From DATBLE01 sp963775695 (GTDB taxonomy: Bacteria > Actinomycetota > Thermoleophilia > Gaiellales > Gaiellaceae), in NCBI GenBank assembly GCA_963775695.1, contig CAVZJU010000007.1, forward strand, positions 401,381 to 465,380: a stretch of 64,000 nt of DNA. Reading direction: 5' to 3'. Positions within the stretch are counted from its first letter, which is position 1; each line of letters opens with the position of its first letter. Position numbers and translations under genes: made by a program. The notes under the pieces were generated by a model. It had not been told where the DNA came from and searched no databases. It was given only the letters and a program-made list of their open reading frames with translations. Positions 34,268 to 41,856 of this stretch are shown piece after piece.

Positions 34268-34842
34268 CGGGTCCTCTTGTCGAGCCACGCGTCGATCCAG
34301 TCGAGCAGCTCCCGGTGTCCCAGCTCGATCCCGGCCATCCGGTCGAGCATGATCCCCTCGTTGAACGTGTACACGAGCGTGACGAGGGCCTCGAGCGGGA
34401 TCTCGAGCCCGAGCTCGTCCCGGAGGGGTGCGAAGGCCTCGACCAGGACGGCACGCCACTCGGCGTGCACGCGTGCGAGCCGCTCTCGGAGGTCGGCGCG
34501 GTTCCAGGCCAGCGCCTGCAGCTCGAACCAGATCTTCTGGTAGAGACGGTCTTCCTCGAGGTAGGCCATTGCCGTCCGCCACTTCTCGAGGAAGGGGATG
34601 TCCGCCGCGTACATCTGGCGCTGCCGCTCGACGAGCCGATCGGTGAAGCGCTCGAGGACGCGCACGAGCAACTGCTCGACCGAGCCGAAGTAGTAGTGGA
34701 TGAGGCCGTGGTTGACCTTGGCCTCTTCGGCGACGCGCCGGGTGGTGATCCCCGCTGCCCCGACCTCGACGAGCAGGCGCTCGGCCGCATCGAGGAGCGC
34801 CTGCTCGGTTCCATGTCCGGGACGCACTGCTGTCGTAGTCAT
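34264..34842 (-). CDS. TetR family transcriptional regulator
   Basis: 192 residues. The N-terminal HTH reads 'LLDAAERLLVEVGAAGITTR' then 'RVAEEAKVNHGLIHYYFGSV', a standard TetR domain. The C-terminal ligand domain is helical and unassigned. The gene is third in a minus-strand operon, overlapping the 60-residue membrane protein upstream and the hydrolase-glycosyltransferase downstream by four bases each, so it is co-expressed with what it probably controls. The likely operator is the palindromic promoter region near 36384-36417. Confidence 0.9.
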   Translation of the reverse strand: MTTTAVRPGHGTEQALLDAAERLLVEVGAAGITTRRVAEEAKVNHGLIHYYFGSVEQLLVRVLERFTDRLVERQRQMYAADIPFLEKWRTAMAYLEEDRLYQKIWFELQALAWNRADLRERLARVHAEWRAVLVEAFAPLRDELGLEIPLEALVTLVYTFNEGIMLDRMAGIELGHRELLDWIDAWLDKRTR

Positions 34843-35021
34843 GCGCCTCGCTCGTCGTGTCGATCGGAGGAAGCCTGACGGCTGCTTCTGGGGTCGAGGG
34901 TGCGCAGCCGGGACCGCGCTCGCTCGATCAGGAGCCCCACCGCGAACGCCGCGCCGGCGGCGATCGGGGCGAGCTGTGGAATCGTCTCCTCGACCGGCAG
35001 GCCGGCGATGTGCGCGATCAC
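34839..35021 (-). CDS. 60-residue single-span membrane protein
   Basis: A small protein starting at GTG 35021, which overlaps the SBP56 stop as GTGA, and ending in an overlap with the TetR start. 'VEETIPQLAPIAAGAAFAVG' followed by 'LLIERARSRLR' is one membrane helix with a positive-inside tail; the C-terminus is very basic and Ser-rich. No family recognised. Coupling on both sides supports translation. It may anchor the SBP56 protein or the fusion enzyme to the membrane. Confidence 0.6.
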   Translation of the reverse strand: MIAHIAGLPVEETIPQLAPIAAGAAFAVGLLIERARSRLRTLDPRSSRQASSDRHDERGA

Positions 35022-36346
35022 TGGAAGATCTCCGTCGTGCAGTCGCCGTTCTGGAGGCGGACCTCGTGGGTGCGGGCGGGCCCGTCCGAGCGGTCGTGGA
35101 AGTCGACGAAGAAGTCGTGGTCGATCTCCAAGCCTCCGTTCGGGTCGCAGTTCACGCGCAGGAGCCACGAGCGCAGCCCGGGGTAGAACTGGTTGTCCCA
35201 GGTGGAGTAGAGCGAGTTGGTGACGTAGAGCCGGCGCCCGTCGAGGGACAGCTGGAGCATCTGCGGCCCGCCGTTCAGCTCACGGCGCGCGTCGCTCGGC
35301 TTGCCGAGGAGTCCGCCGAGCCACAGCTGACCGGTCAGCTTCGGATTGGCAGGGTCGGAGACGTCGTACTGGCGCAGGTCGCCGTGCAGCCAGTTCGAGA
35401 AGTAGAGGAAGCGGTCGTCCATCGAGACGAGCAGATCGGTGATCAGGCCGGGCACCGGGAAGGGCCAGCCCTCGAGCTCGACGCTCTCGACCGCGATCAC
35501 CTGCTCGGCGGCGAAGCCGCCGTTCGAGCGATGGAATCGCCACATCGTGCTGGAGAGCGCAGCGCCGACGAACCCCTGCTCGGAGTCGGGGTCGTGGAGC
35601 CAGCGCACCTCGAGCGGGATGAGCCCGCTCTCGCCGAGGTCGACCGTCTGCTGGAGCGTTCGCTCGGCGAGGTTCCAGAAGTGGAGCCGGCTGCCGTAGC
35701 GGCCCGCAGCGACGTCGTCCAGGTCGAAGCCCTTCTCGTACGCGTTCGGCTCGCCGAACTCAGACGAGACGAGGAAGTTCTTCCGCGGCTGGTACCAGAA
35801 GTCGTAGTTGAGCCCGGGCGTTTCGCCGCCGTTCTCCCAGCGGCCCTTGACCTCGAACGTCTTCGCGTCGAGCACCGCGAAGCCACCGGCGCCGTTGCCG
35901 TCGGCGTCACCCAGCATGGAGATGACGACGTTGTCGCCGGGCATGCAGTGCACGGTGTGCGGCCGCGTGTAGCCGGTCTCCGCCACGAGCTCCTCGGCTT
36001 CGATCACCTTCTCGATCTGGGGCCGGCGCGGGTCGCCGGCCACGTCGACGATGTGCACTCGCGACGAGCGGAATCCCGGAACGATCAGGTGCGAGCGGTC
36101 GGGCCCATGACAGGCCGAGGAGCAGCGGTTCCAGCCGAAGTGGTGGAGCTCGTCGCCGACGTTCGGCATCGAGAGCTCGTGGACGATCTCGCCGCGCTCG
36201 GCGTCAACGACGGCGAGGAAGTCGGGCTTCTCGACGCCGGTGCCCTCGTGGAGGCACGCCAGGTAGAGGAACTCCTCCTCCGGCGCCTTCATCGCCTCCT
36301 GAGGGGAAGGATGGAAGGACTGGGGCTTGACGTGTTCGTGTGACAC
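35018..36346 (-). CDS. selenium-binding protein 56 family (methanethiol oxidase-like)
   Basis: 442 residues, close to the length of human SELENBP1, whose family includes bacterial methanethiol oxidase (MtoX). Conserved blocks: 'GDELHHFGWNRCSSACHG', 'RPHTVHCMPGDNVVISMLGD', 'GLNYDFWYQPRKNFLVSSEF', 'GLITDLLVSMDDRFLYFSNW', 'LHGDLRQYDVSD' and 'GGPQMLQLSLDGRRLYVTNS'. His residues in these blocks are candidate copper ligands. No signal peptide is visible. Start GTG 36346 has AAGGAGGAG upstream. It heads an operon of four coupled genes. A thiol-oxidising role is inference from the family. Confidence 0.9.
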   Translation of the reverse strand: MSHEHVKPQSFHPSPQEAMKAPEEEFLYLACLHEGTGVEKPDFLAVVDAERGEIVHELSMPNVGDELHHFGWNRCSSACHGPDRSHLIVPGFRSSRVHIVDVAGDPRRPQIEKVIEAEELVAETGYTRPHTVHCMPGDNVVISMLGDADGNGAGGFAVLDAKTFEVKGRWENGGETPGLNYDFWYQPRKNFLVSSEFGEPNAYEKGFDLDDVAAGRYGSRLHFWNLAERTLQQTVDLGESGLIPLEVRWLHDPDSEQGFVGAALSSTMWRFHRSNGGFAAEQVIAVESVELEGWPFPVPGLITDLLVSMDDRFLYFSNWLHGDLRQYDVSDPANPKLTGQLWLGGLLGKPSDARRELNGGPQMLQLSLDGRRLYVTNSLYSTWDNQFYPGLRSWLLRVNCDPNGGLEIDHDFFVDFHDRSDGPARTHEVRLQNGDCTTEIFQ

Positions 36347-36383
36347 GGGTCTCCTCCTTGACCTCGGTGGCTTAGGCGAGCGG

Positions 36384-36417
36384 CTTATACGATTGACTAA
36401 GTCGGCCGAAATGTCAA
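36384..36417 (-). promoter_or_regulatory. candidate promoter/operator of the SBP56 operon
   Basis: On the minus strand TTGACA (36412-36417) is a perfect -35. A palindrome GACT-T-AGTC (36395-36403) lies in the spacer and a TATAAG hexamer at 36384-36389, although at 22 bases the spacing to that hexamer is long. A TetR protein encoded in the operon may bind here. Confidence 0.4.
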
Positions 36418-36457
36418 GCTCGCAGAGGACGTGCGCAGGTCCGCGAGGATGCGTTCG

Positions 36458-37699
36458 ATGCGGATCCTGATCTGGCACGGATACCTGCTGGAAGGCACCG
36501 GCTCCAACATCTACACGCAGGCGGTTGCGCGGGCGTGGGGCCGGGCCGGGCACGACGTGGTCGTCTTCTGCCAGGACCCGACGCCGGAGCGCTACGACCT
36601 GGCCGGCGCTGAGGTCGTCCGCCCGCAGCTCGACACCCGGTTGCCCGTCTTCGTGGTCGACCGGTACGAGGGGCTCGAACCGGTGCTGCTCCAGGACATG
36701 CCTCGTGACGAGCGGGAGCGCTACGTCAGTGCCAACGCCGCGGCCGTGCGAGAGCGCCTCCCGGCCGACCTCGTCTTCGCCAACCATGTCGTGATGGGTG
36801 GACCGGTGGCCGCGGCGACCGGTGCCCGTTTCGCCGTCAAGGCGCACGGCTCGGAGCTCGAGTACTCGATGCGCGGCAACGCCGAGCTCGAGGAGCTCGG
36901 GGCGACCTCGCTCCGCGGGGCGGGCGCCGTCTTCGTCGGCTCCGAGCACATTCGCGGCGTGCTCCACGACGTGGTCGGAGCCCTCGAGCGGGTCTACGAG
37001 GTGCCGCCCGGTGTGGACGTCGACCAGTTCGTCGTCGAGGCGAGGGAACATGCGCTCGCGGGGCTCCTGGCGGAGTGTCGGGCCGACCCGCCCAACCCGG
37101 GGAATCGTCAGGAACGCCTGCCCGACGAGGGGAATGAGCGCCGGCTGCGCGAGTTCCTCGCCGGGGAGGCGCCGACCGTCCTCTACGTCGGCAAGCTCCT
37201 CTACAACAAGGGCGTCCACGTGCTCCTGGAGGCGCTGCGGGGCATGGACGTGCGCGCGGTCGTGGTCGGCTTCGGGGACTACCGTCGCGAGCTGGAGCGG
37301 ATGGCCCCGCCGCGGACGCTGTTCACGGGCCCGCTCGAGCACCGCCACCTCGTCCACCTGATCCCGCTGGCCGACGTCGACGTCGTGCCGTCGATCTTCC
37401 CGGAGGCCTTCGGCATGGTCGCGGCCGAGGCCGCGGCCGCGGGGTGTCCCCCGCTGGTCGCGCGGCACTCGGGGCTCGAGGAGGTCGCCCGCGGGATCGA
37501 GGACGCCTATCCCGCCGGGCTTCGGCATTTGGCGAGCTTCCGGACGGGTGATTCCGTCGACCTCGCCGGCAAGCTCCACGGGCTGCTCGCCCTGCCGGCC
37601 GCGACCCGCGCCGAGCTGGGGGAGGCGGCGAGGCAGGTCGCCGTCGAGCACTGGTCGTGGGCGGGCGTCGCGAGACGCCTGCTCGAACCCTTCGAATAG
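36458..37699 (+). CDS. GT4-family glycosyltransferase
   Basis: 413 residues of GT-B fold. 'MRILIWHGYLLEGTGSNIYT' is the N-lobe start, 'AVKAHGSELEYSMRGN' the acceptor side, and 'TVLYVGKLLYNKGVHVLLEA' with 'IFPEAFGMVAAEAAAAG' the nucleotide-sugar E-x7-E region. A retaining glycosyltransferase is expected; donor and acceptor unknown. ATG 36458 is chosen to match family N-termini; ATG 36449 and GTG 36431 are also in frame. It is divergent from the SBP56 operon and is followed 12 bases later by a GCS2 ligase. Confidence 0.85.
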   Translation: MRILIWHGYLLEGTGSNIYTQAVARAWGRAGHDVVVFCQDPTPERYDLAGAEVVRPQLDTRLPVFVVDRYEGLEPVLLQDMPRDERERYVSANAAAVRERLPADLVFANHVVMGGPVAAATGARFAVKAHGSELEYSMRGNAELEELGATSLRGAGAVFVGSEHIRGVLHDVVGALERVYEVPPGVDVDQFVVEAREHALAGLLAECRADPPNPGNRQERLPDEGNERRLREFLAGEAPTVLYVGKLLYNKGVHVLLEALRGMDVRAVVVGFGDYRRELERMAPPRTLFTGPLEHRHLVHLIPLADVDVVPSIFPEAFGMVAAEAAAAGCPPLVARHSGLEEVARGIEDAYPAGLRHLASFRTGDSVDLAGKLHGLLALPAATRAELGEAARQVAVEHWSWAGVARRLLEPFE

Positions 37700-37711
37700 G
37701 CTTCCCGCTCC

Positions 37712-38863
37712 ATGGGTGAGGCCCAGAAGCTCCCGTACGACGAGCTGATCGCACAGGCGCGCGCGGGGTTCGAGTCCGGCACCGATCTGACGGTCGCGGT
37801 CGAGGAGGAATTCGCCCTGCTCGACCCGGAGACGCTGTCGCTGGTGAACCGGTTCGAGGAAGTGAAGGCCGCCGCGTCCGGCCTGCCGGTCGACGACCAC
37901 CTCGTCGGCGAGCTGATCGCGAGCGAGGTCGAGGCGCGAACCGGCCGCTGCGGCAGCTTCGCCGAGGCGTCGGCGCTGATGGGCGAGCGGCGGGCGCAGC
38001 TGGCGGGGCTGACGGCCGGTCTCGGGATTTCGCTCGCCGCCACGGGCACCCACCCGTGGAGCCGCTGGCAGGACCAGCGGATCATCGACACGCCGCACTA
38101 CCGCCGGAACGACGAGCTGCTCCGCTACGTCGTCTGGCGGAACAACACCTTCGGGCTGCACGTCCACGTCGGGATCCGGGGCGCCGACCGAGCGGTGGCG
38201 GTCCACGACGGGCTGCGGGTGTTCCTGCCGCACCTCCTTGCGCTCTCGGTCAGCTCGCCGCTGGTCGAGGGCGTGAACAGCGGGCTCCATTCCGCCCGTA
38301 CGGAGATCTTCACGCGCATGTTCCCCCGCTGCGGCGTCCCGGACCCCTACGGGACGTGGGAGGTCTTCGAGGAGTACGTGAAGACGCTCTACGAGACCGG
38401 GTCGATCGACGAGCACACGCAGCTCTGGTGGAGCGTCCGGCCCCACCTCGCCTACCCGACGGTGGAGATCAGGATCTGCGACGCCCAGCCCGACCTCGGT
38501 GAGTCGAGAGCGCTGGCCGGCTTCTGCTACTCGCTCGCCGCGCGGATCACGCGTGCGGTCGACGAGGGCGAGCCGCTGCCGCAGCCGCCGCCGCGGATGA
38601 TCGAGGAGAACTTCTGGCGTGCGATTCGCTACGGCCTGTCCGGGACGCTCCTCGACCCGGAGACGAACGAGGTCCGCGCGGCGCGAGCCGAGCTCGAACG
38701 GCTCGCGACGTGGATCGGTCCCGTGGCGGACGAGCTCGGGGTCGCGCTCACCGTTCCCGCCACGACTGCGGCGGAGCGGCAGATCGCGCGGGTCGAGGAG
38801 GGCTGGTCGCTGGAGGAGATCTACGCGGAGCAGGTCCACGCAGGCGAGGTGGTCCGTGGCTGA
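37712..38863 (+). CDS. GCS2/YbdK-type carboxylate-amine ligase
   Basis: 383 residues of the glutamate--cysteine ligase family 2 (PF04107): 'TVAVEEEFALLDPET' (metal-binding Glu residues), 'LAATGTHPWSRWQDQRI', 'FGLHVHVGIRGADRAVAVHD' and 'AYPTVEIRICDAQPDL'. Family members make gamma-glutamylcysteine or other gamma-glutamyl amides with ATP. Beside a glycosyltransferase it could act in making a small thiol or a glutamylated glycoside, but the sequence does not settle the substrate. Its stop overlaps the start of the DUF1844 gene by 8 bases. Confidence 0.88.
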   Translation: MGEAQKLPYDELIAQARAGFESGTDLTVAVEEEFALLDPETLSLVNRFEEVKAAASGLPVDDHLVGELIASEVEARTGRCGSFAEASALMGERRAQLAGLTAGLGISLAATGTHPWSRWQDQRIIDTPHYRRNDELLRYVVWRNNTFGLHVHVGIRGADRAVAVHDGLRVFLPHLLALSVSSPLVEGVNSGLHSARTEIFTRMFPRCGVPDPYGTWEVFEEYVKTLYETGSIDEHTQLWWSVRPHLAYPTVEIRICDAQPDLGESRALAGFCYSLAARITRAVDEGEPLPQPPPRMIEENFWRAIRYGLSGTLLDPETNEVRAARAELERLATWIGPVADELGVALTVPATTAAERQIARVEEGWSLEEIYAEQVHAGEVVRG

Positions 38864-39188
38864 CGAGGGCGAGGCTCAGGGCAAGGCGCCCGAGCAGGAG
38901 CCGTCGCAGGAGGAGGTGCTGCGGCAGCTGGAGGCGGAGTTCAAGCGGCTGAAGGTCGGCGACGTCCTCGTCCAGACCGTGTTCACCGTCTCGTCGCTCG
39001 GGTACCGGAGCCTCGGAGCGGAGGACCGCGACCTCGAGCAGGCGAAGCTCGCGATCGACGCCCTGCGGGCACTCGTGCCCGCGATCAAGGACGCCGTGCC
39101 GGCCGATCTCGCCCGCGATCTCGATCAGATGGTCGCGAACATGCAGCTCGCGTACGCGAAGGCCACCGCCGAGCCGGCGCCCGAGTAG
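38856..39188 (+). CDS. DUF1844 protein
   Basis: 110 residues from GTG 38856. A charged N-terminus ('EEVLRQLEAEFKRLKVGDVL') leads into the DUF1844 helical block 'DRDLEQAKLAIDALRALVPA' and 'VANMQLAYAKA'. The family is conserved in actinobacteria and other phyla with no known role, often beside translation or cell-envelope genes. Translationally coupled to the GCS2 ligase. Confidence 0.75.
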   Translation: MADEGEAQGKAPEQEPSQEEVLRQLEAEFKRLKVGDVLVQTVFTVSSLGYRSLGAEDRDLEQAKLAIDALRALVPAIKDAVPADLARDLDQMVANMQLAYAKATAEPAPE

Positions 39189-39298
39189 CCAACCGGGGCG
39201 AACCGTCCCTGTGATCGGATACGCTCTCGCGCTTGTGAGACAGGCTTTGGCCCGCCGACGCCGTTCGGTGACGACTTTGTGACTGGAAAGGGAGCGTA

Positions 39299-41347
39299 GT
39301 GGACTTCTTCAAGGACCATGCCGTGCTGTTCGCCCTCGTGTGTGCGGGTGTCGCGATCGTGTACGGCCTCTATCTCGTCTACTGGCTGCTGTCGCAGCCG
39401 GCGGGCAGCGAGCGGATGCAGGAGATCGCGCGCGCCGTCCAGGAGGGCGCGGCCGCCTACCTGCGCAAGCAGTACACGACGATCGCGTTCGTCGCGATCG
39501 TCCCGTTCCTCCTGCTCGGCTTCTACAACGAGCTCGGCTGGGGCACCGCAGTCGGCTTCCTGATCGGCGCCACGCTCTCCGCCGCCGCCGGCTTCATCGG
39601 CATGAACGTCGCCGTGCGCTCGAATGTGCGCACGGCCGAGGCGGCCAAGCACGGGCTCAAGCCCGCCCTGAACGTGGCGTTCCGGGCCGGCTCGGTGACC
39701 GGCCTCCTCGTCGTCGGCCTCGGCCTGCTCGGCGTCGCCGGGTACTACTGGGCCCTGACCGACTGGCTCGGCCACACGCACGAGTCGGCGATCAACGACC
39801 TCGTCGGCCTCGCCTTCGGCGGCTCGCTGATCTCCGTCTTCGCGCGACTCGGCGGCGGGATCTTCACCAAGGCAGCCGACGTCGGCGCCGACCTGGTCGG
39901 GAAGATCGAGGCAGGGATCCCCGAGGACGACCCGCGCAACCCGGCCGTGATCGCGGACAACGTCGGCGACAACGTCGGCGACTGCGCGGGCATGGCCGCC
40001 GACCTGTTCGAGACGTATGCGGTCACGGCGGTGGCGGTGATGCTGATCGCGTCCAACCAGTTCCCCGCGAGCGGGCTCTGGCTCTACCCGCTCGCGATCG
40101 GCGGCATCTCGATTCTGGCTTCGGTGATCGGCACGTTCTTCGCCCGTGTCGGGCGCGGCCAGAACGCGATCATCAACGCGCTCTACAAGGCGGTCGTGGT
40201 GGCCACGGTCCTGTCGGCAATCGGCTTCATCCCGATCACGCTCGCCTACGACGACGGGCCGTTCAGCTTCTGGAACCTGTACGGCTCGGCGCTGATCGGC
40301 CTCGGCGTGACCTTCCTGCTGGTGGCGATCACCGAGTACTACACGGGCACGCGATGGAACCCGGTGAAGTCGATCTCCGAGGCGTCCCAGACCGGGCACG
40401 CCACGAACATCATCGCCGGCCTCGCCATCGGCATGCGCGCGACCGCGCTGCCGGTGATCACGATCGCAGTCGGGATCATCGCCTCGTACTACGCCGCCGG
40501 CCACGCGCTGTTCGGCATCGGCGTGGCGGTGATGGCCCAGCTCTCGATGACCGGCCTGATCGTCGCGCTGGACGCCTACGGGCCCGTCACCGACAACGCC
40601 GGCGGGATCGCCGAGATGGCCGACCTCGACGAGTCGGTGCGCGCGATCACCGACCCGCTCGACGCGGTCGGGAACACGACCAAGGCGGTGACCAAGGGCT
40701 ACGCGATCGGCTCCGCGGGTCTTGCGGCCCTGATCCTGTTCGACCAGTACACGAGCGGGCTCGACGGCACCTCCGTCGCGCAGAACTTCGACCTGAACAA
40801 CCCGTGGGTGATCGCCGGGCTGTTCATCGGCGGGCTGATGCCGTTCCTGTTCGCGTCGCTTGCGATGACCGCGGTCGGCCGCGCAGGCGGCGAGGTGGTC
40901 GAGGAGGTGCGCAGGCAGTTCCGCGAGAACCCCGGGATCATGGAGGGGACGACGAGGCCGGACTACTCGCGCGCGGTCGGCATCGTCACGGGTCGAGCGA
41001 TCAAGCTGATGATGGCGCCCGCCGCGATCCCGATCGCCGTCCCGATCGTCGTCGGGATCATCCGCCCGGAGATGCTCGGCGGCCTGCTGATCGGGACGAT
41101 CGTGACGGGCCTGTTCCTCGCGATCGCCATGACCTCCGGCGGCGGCGCCTGGGACAACGCGAAGAAGCTGATCGAGGACGGCGCCTTCGGCGGCAAGGGC
41201 TCGGAGGCCCATGCGGCGGCGGTCACCGGCGACACGGTCGGTGACCCGTACAAGGACACGGCAGGCCCGGCGATCAACCCGATGATCAAGATCGCCAACA
41301 TCGTCGCGATCCTGATCATCCCGCTGCTGGTCTCGATTCACGGCTAG
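39299..41347 (+). CDS. hppA: K+-independent membrane-bound proton pyrophosphatase
   Basis: Pumps protons out using pyrophosphate hydrolysis. 682 residues with about 16 membrane helices. The catalytic blocks are 'DVGADLVGKIEAGIPEDDPR', 'VIADNVGDNVGDCAGMAADL' (about 218-238) and 'GDTVGDPYKDTAGPAINP' near the end. At about residue 458 the sequence is 'GNTTKAVTKG': Lys where K+-dependent enzymes have Ala, so it should not need K+. GTG 39299 has GGGAG upstream. A hairpin repeat follows 4 bases after the stop. Confidence 0.95.
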   Translation: MDFFKDHAVLFALVCAGVAIVYGLYLVYWLLSQPAGSERMQEIARAVQEGAAAYLRKQYTTIAFVAIVPFLLLGFYNELGWGTAVGFLIGATLSAAAGFIGMNVAVRSNVRTAEAAKHGLKPALNVAFRAGSVTGLLVVGLGLLGVAGYYWALTDWLGHTHESAINDLVGLAFGGSLISVFARLGGGIFTKAADVGADLVGKIEAGIPEDDPRNPAVIADNVGDNVGDCAGMAADLFETYAVTAVAVMLIASNQFPASGLWLYPLAIGGISILASVIGTFFARVGRGQNAIINALYKAVVVATVLSAIGFIPITLAYDDGPFSFWNLYGSALIGLGVTFLLVAITEYYTGTRWNPVKSISEASQTGHATNIIAGLAIGMRATALPVITIAVGIIASYYAAGHALFGIGVAVMAQLSMTGLIVALDAYGPVTDNAGGIAEMADLDESVRAITDPLDAVGNTTKAVTKGYAIGSAGLAALILFDQYTSGLDGTSVAQNFDLNNPWVIAGLFIGGLMPFLFASLAMTAVGRAGGEVVEEVRRQFRENPGIMEGTTRPDYSRAVGIVTGRAIKLMMAPAAIPIAVPIVVGIIRPEMLGGLLIGTIVTGLFLAIAMTSGGGAWDNAKKLIEDGAFGGKGSEAHAAAVTGDTVGDPYKDTAGPAINPMIKIANIVAILIIPLLVSIHG

Positions 41348-41351
41348 TTAG

Positions 41352-41390
41352 CACGGGGGAACCCCTGGTTCCCCCGCGAGCCCCCTCCTT
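41352..41390 (+). repeat. stop-codon-adjacent hairpin repeat, copy 3
   Basis: CACGGGGGAACC, loop CCT, GGTTCCCCCGCG (one mismatch near the base) followed by AGCCCCCTCCTT. It begins 4 bases after the hppA stop, in the same relation to the gene as the other two copies. The 508-base gap from hppA to the next permease holds this repeat, the hairpin at 41544 and a tRNA; nothing else is recognised. Confidence 0.65.
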
Positions 41391-41543
41391 GCCGGCGGCC
41401 GCGTCGTGCAAGTGTCGGCGGAGCCGGCTAAGGCTTCCGAACCTCCGCCGCGTGCGCACCTCAGGAGTGTCTCGAGCGGCGCCCGCCATGTCGGGCGCCG
41501 CGGCATATGACCCGGGTCCCTGGCAAGAGGATGCCCAGAAGCC

Positions 41544-41574
41544 GAAGGCCCGGGAGCGATACTCCCGGGCCTTC
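41544..41574 (-). terminator. 13-bp perfect hairpin downstream of tRNA
   Basis: GAAGGCCCGGGAG and CTCCCGGGCCTTC pair perfectly around a 5-base loop, about 90 bases beyond the 3' end of the minus-strand tRNA. It is the strongest hairpin in the gap and probably terminates the tRNA transcript. Confidence 0.65.
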
Positions 41575-41663
41575 GAGTAGCTCACCCGGCTGTCGACCTC
41601 TCGAGGATGCCGACCACCGAAGGCGGACTGTCCATCGGGGCCGACAGTATGCCGCGTGAGGCG

Positions 41664-41734
41664 CCCCGGAGGCAGGACTCGAACCTGCATGTCCCGATGG
41701 ACAATCGGTTGCTCTGCTGTTGAGCTACTCCGGG
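41664..41734 (-). tRNA. tRNA-Asp (anticodon GTC), atypical
   Basis: Minus-strand cloverleaf: acceptor CCCGGAG:CTCCGGG with G discriminator, U8-A9, D stem GCTC:GAGC, anticodon loop TTGTCCA (GUC), T arm GCAGG-TTCGAGT-CCTGC. Oddities: the D loop is only 7 bases (AACAGCA) and lacks the G18G19 pair, the outer anticodon-stem pair is A27.G43, position 37 is C, and the first pair is C-G. U33, A14, A21 and G73 are kept. No CCA is encoded. Confidence 0.7.
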
Positions 41735-41856
41735 GACGCCGGGGTTCAGCGTTCCGGAGCCGCGCGCGCCGCGCATCGTCTGTGGGCGAGTCGTCACGCC
41801 TTCGTTCCATGGACACGGCCTGTGGGGACGACGGGCCGCCAGCATAGAGTTCGGCG

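Noticed and set aside
35018..38839. 1273-residue minus-strand open frame reaching across the glycosyltransferase and ligase genes
   Set aside because: Only the part below 36346 matches a family (SBP56). The rest is antisense to two clear genes and is Arg/Asp/Val-rich shadow sequence typical of high-GC DNA.
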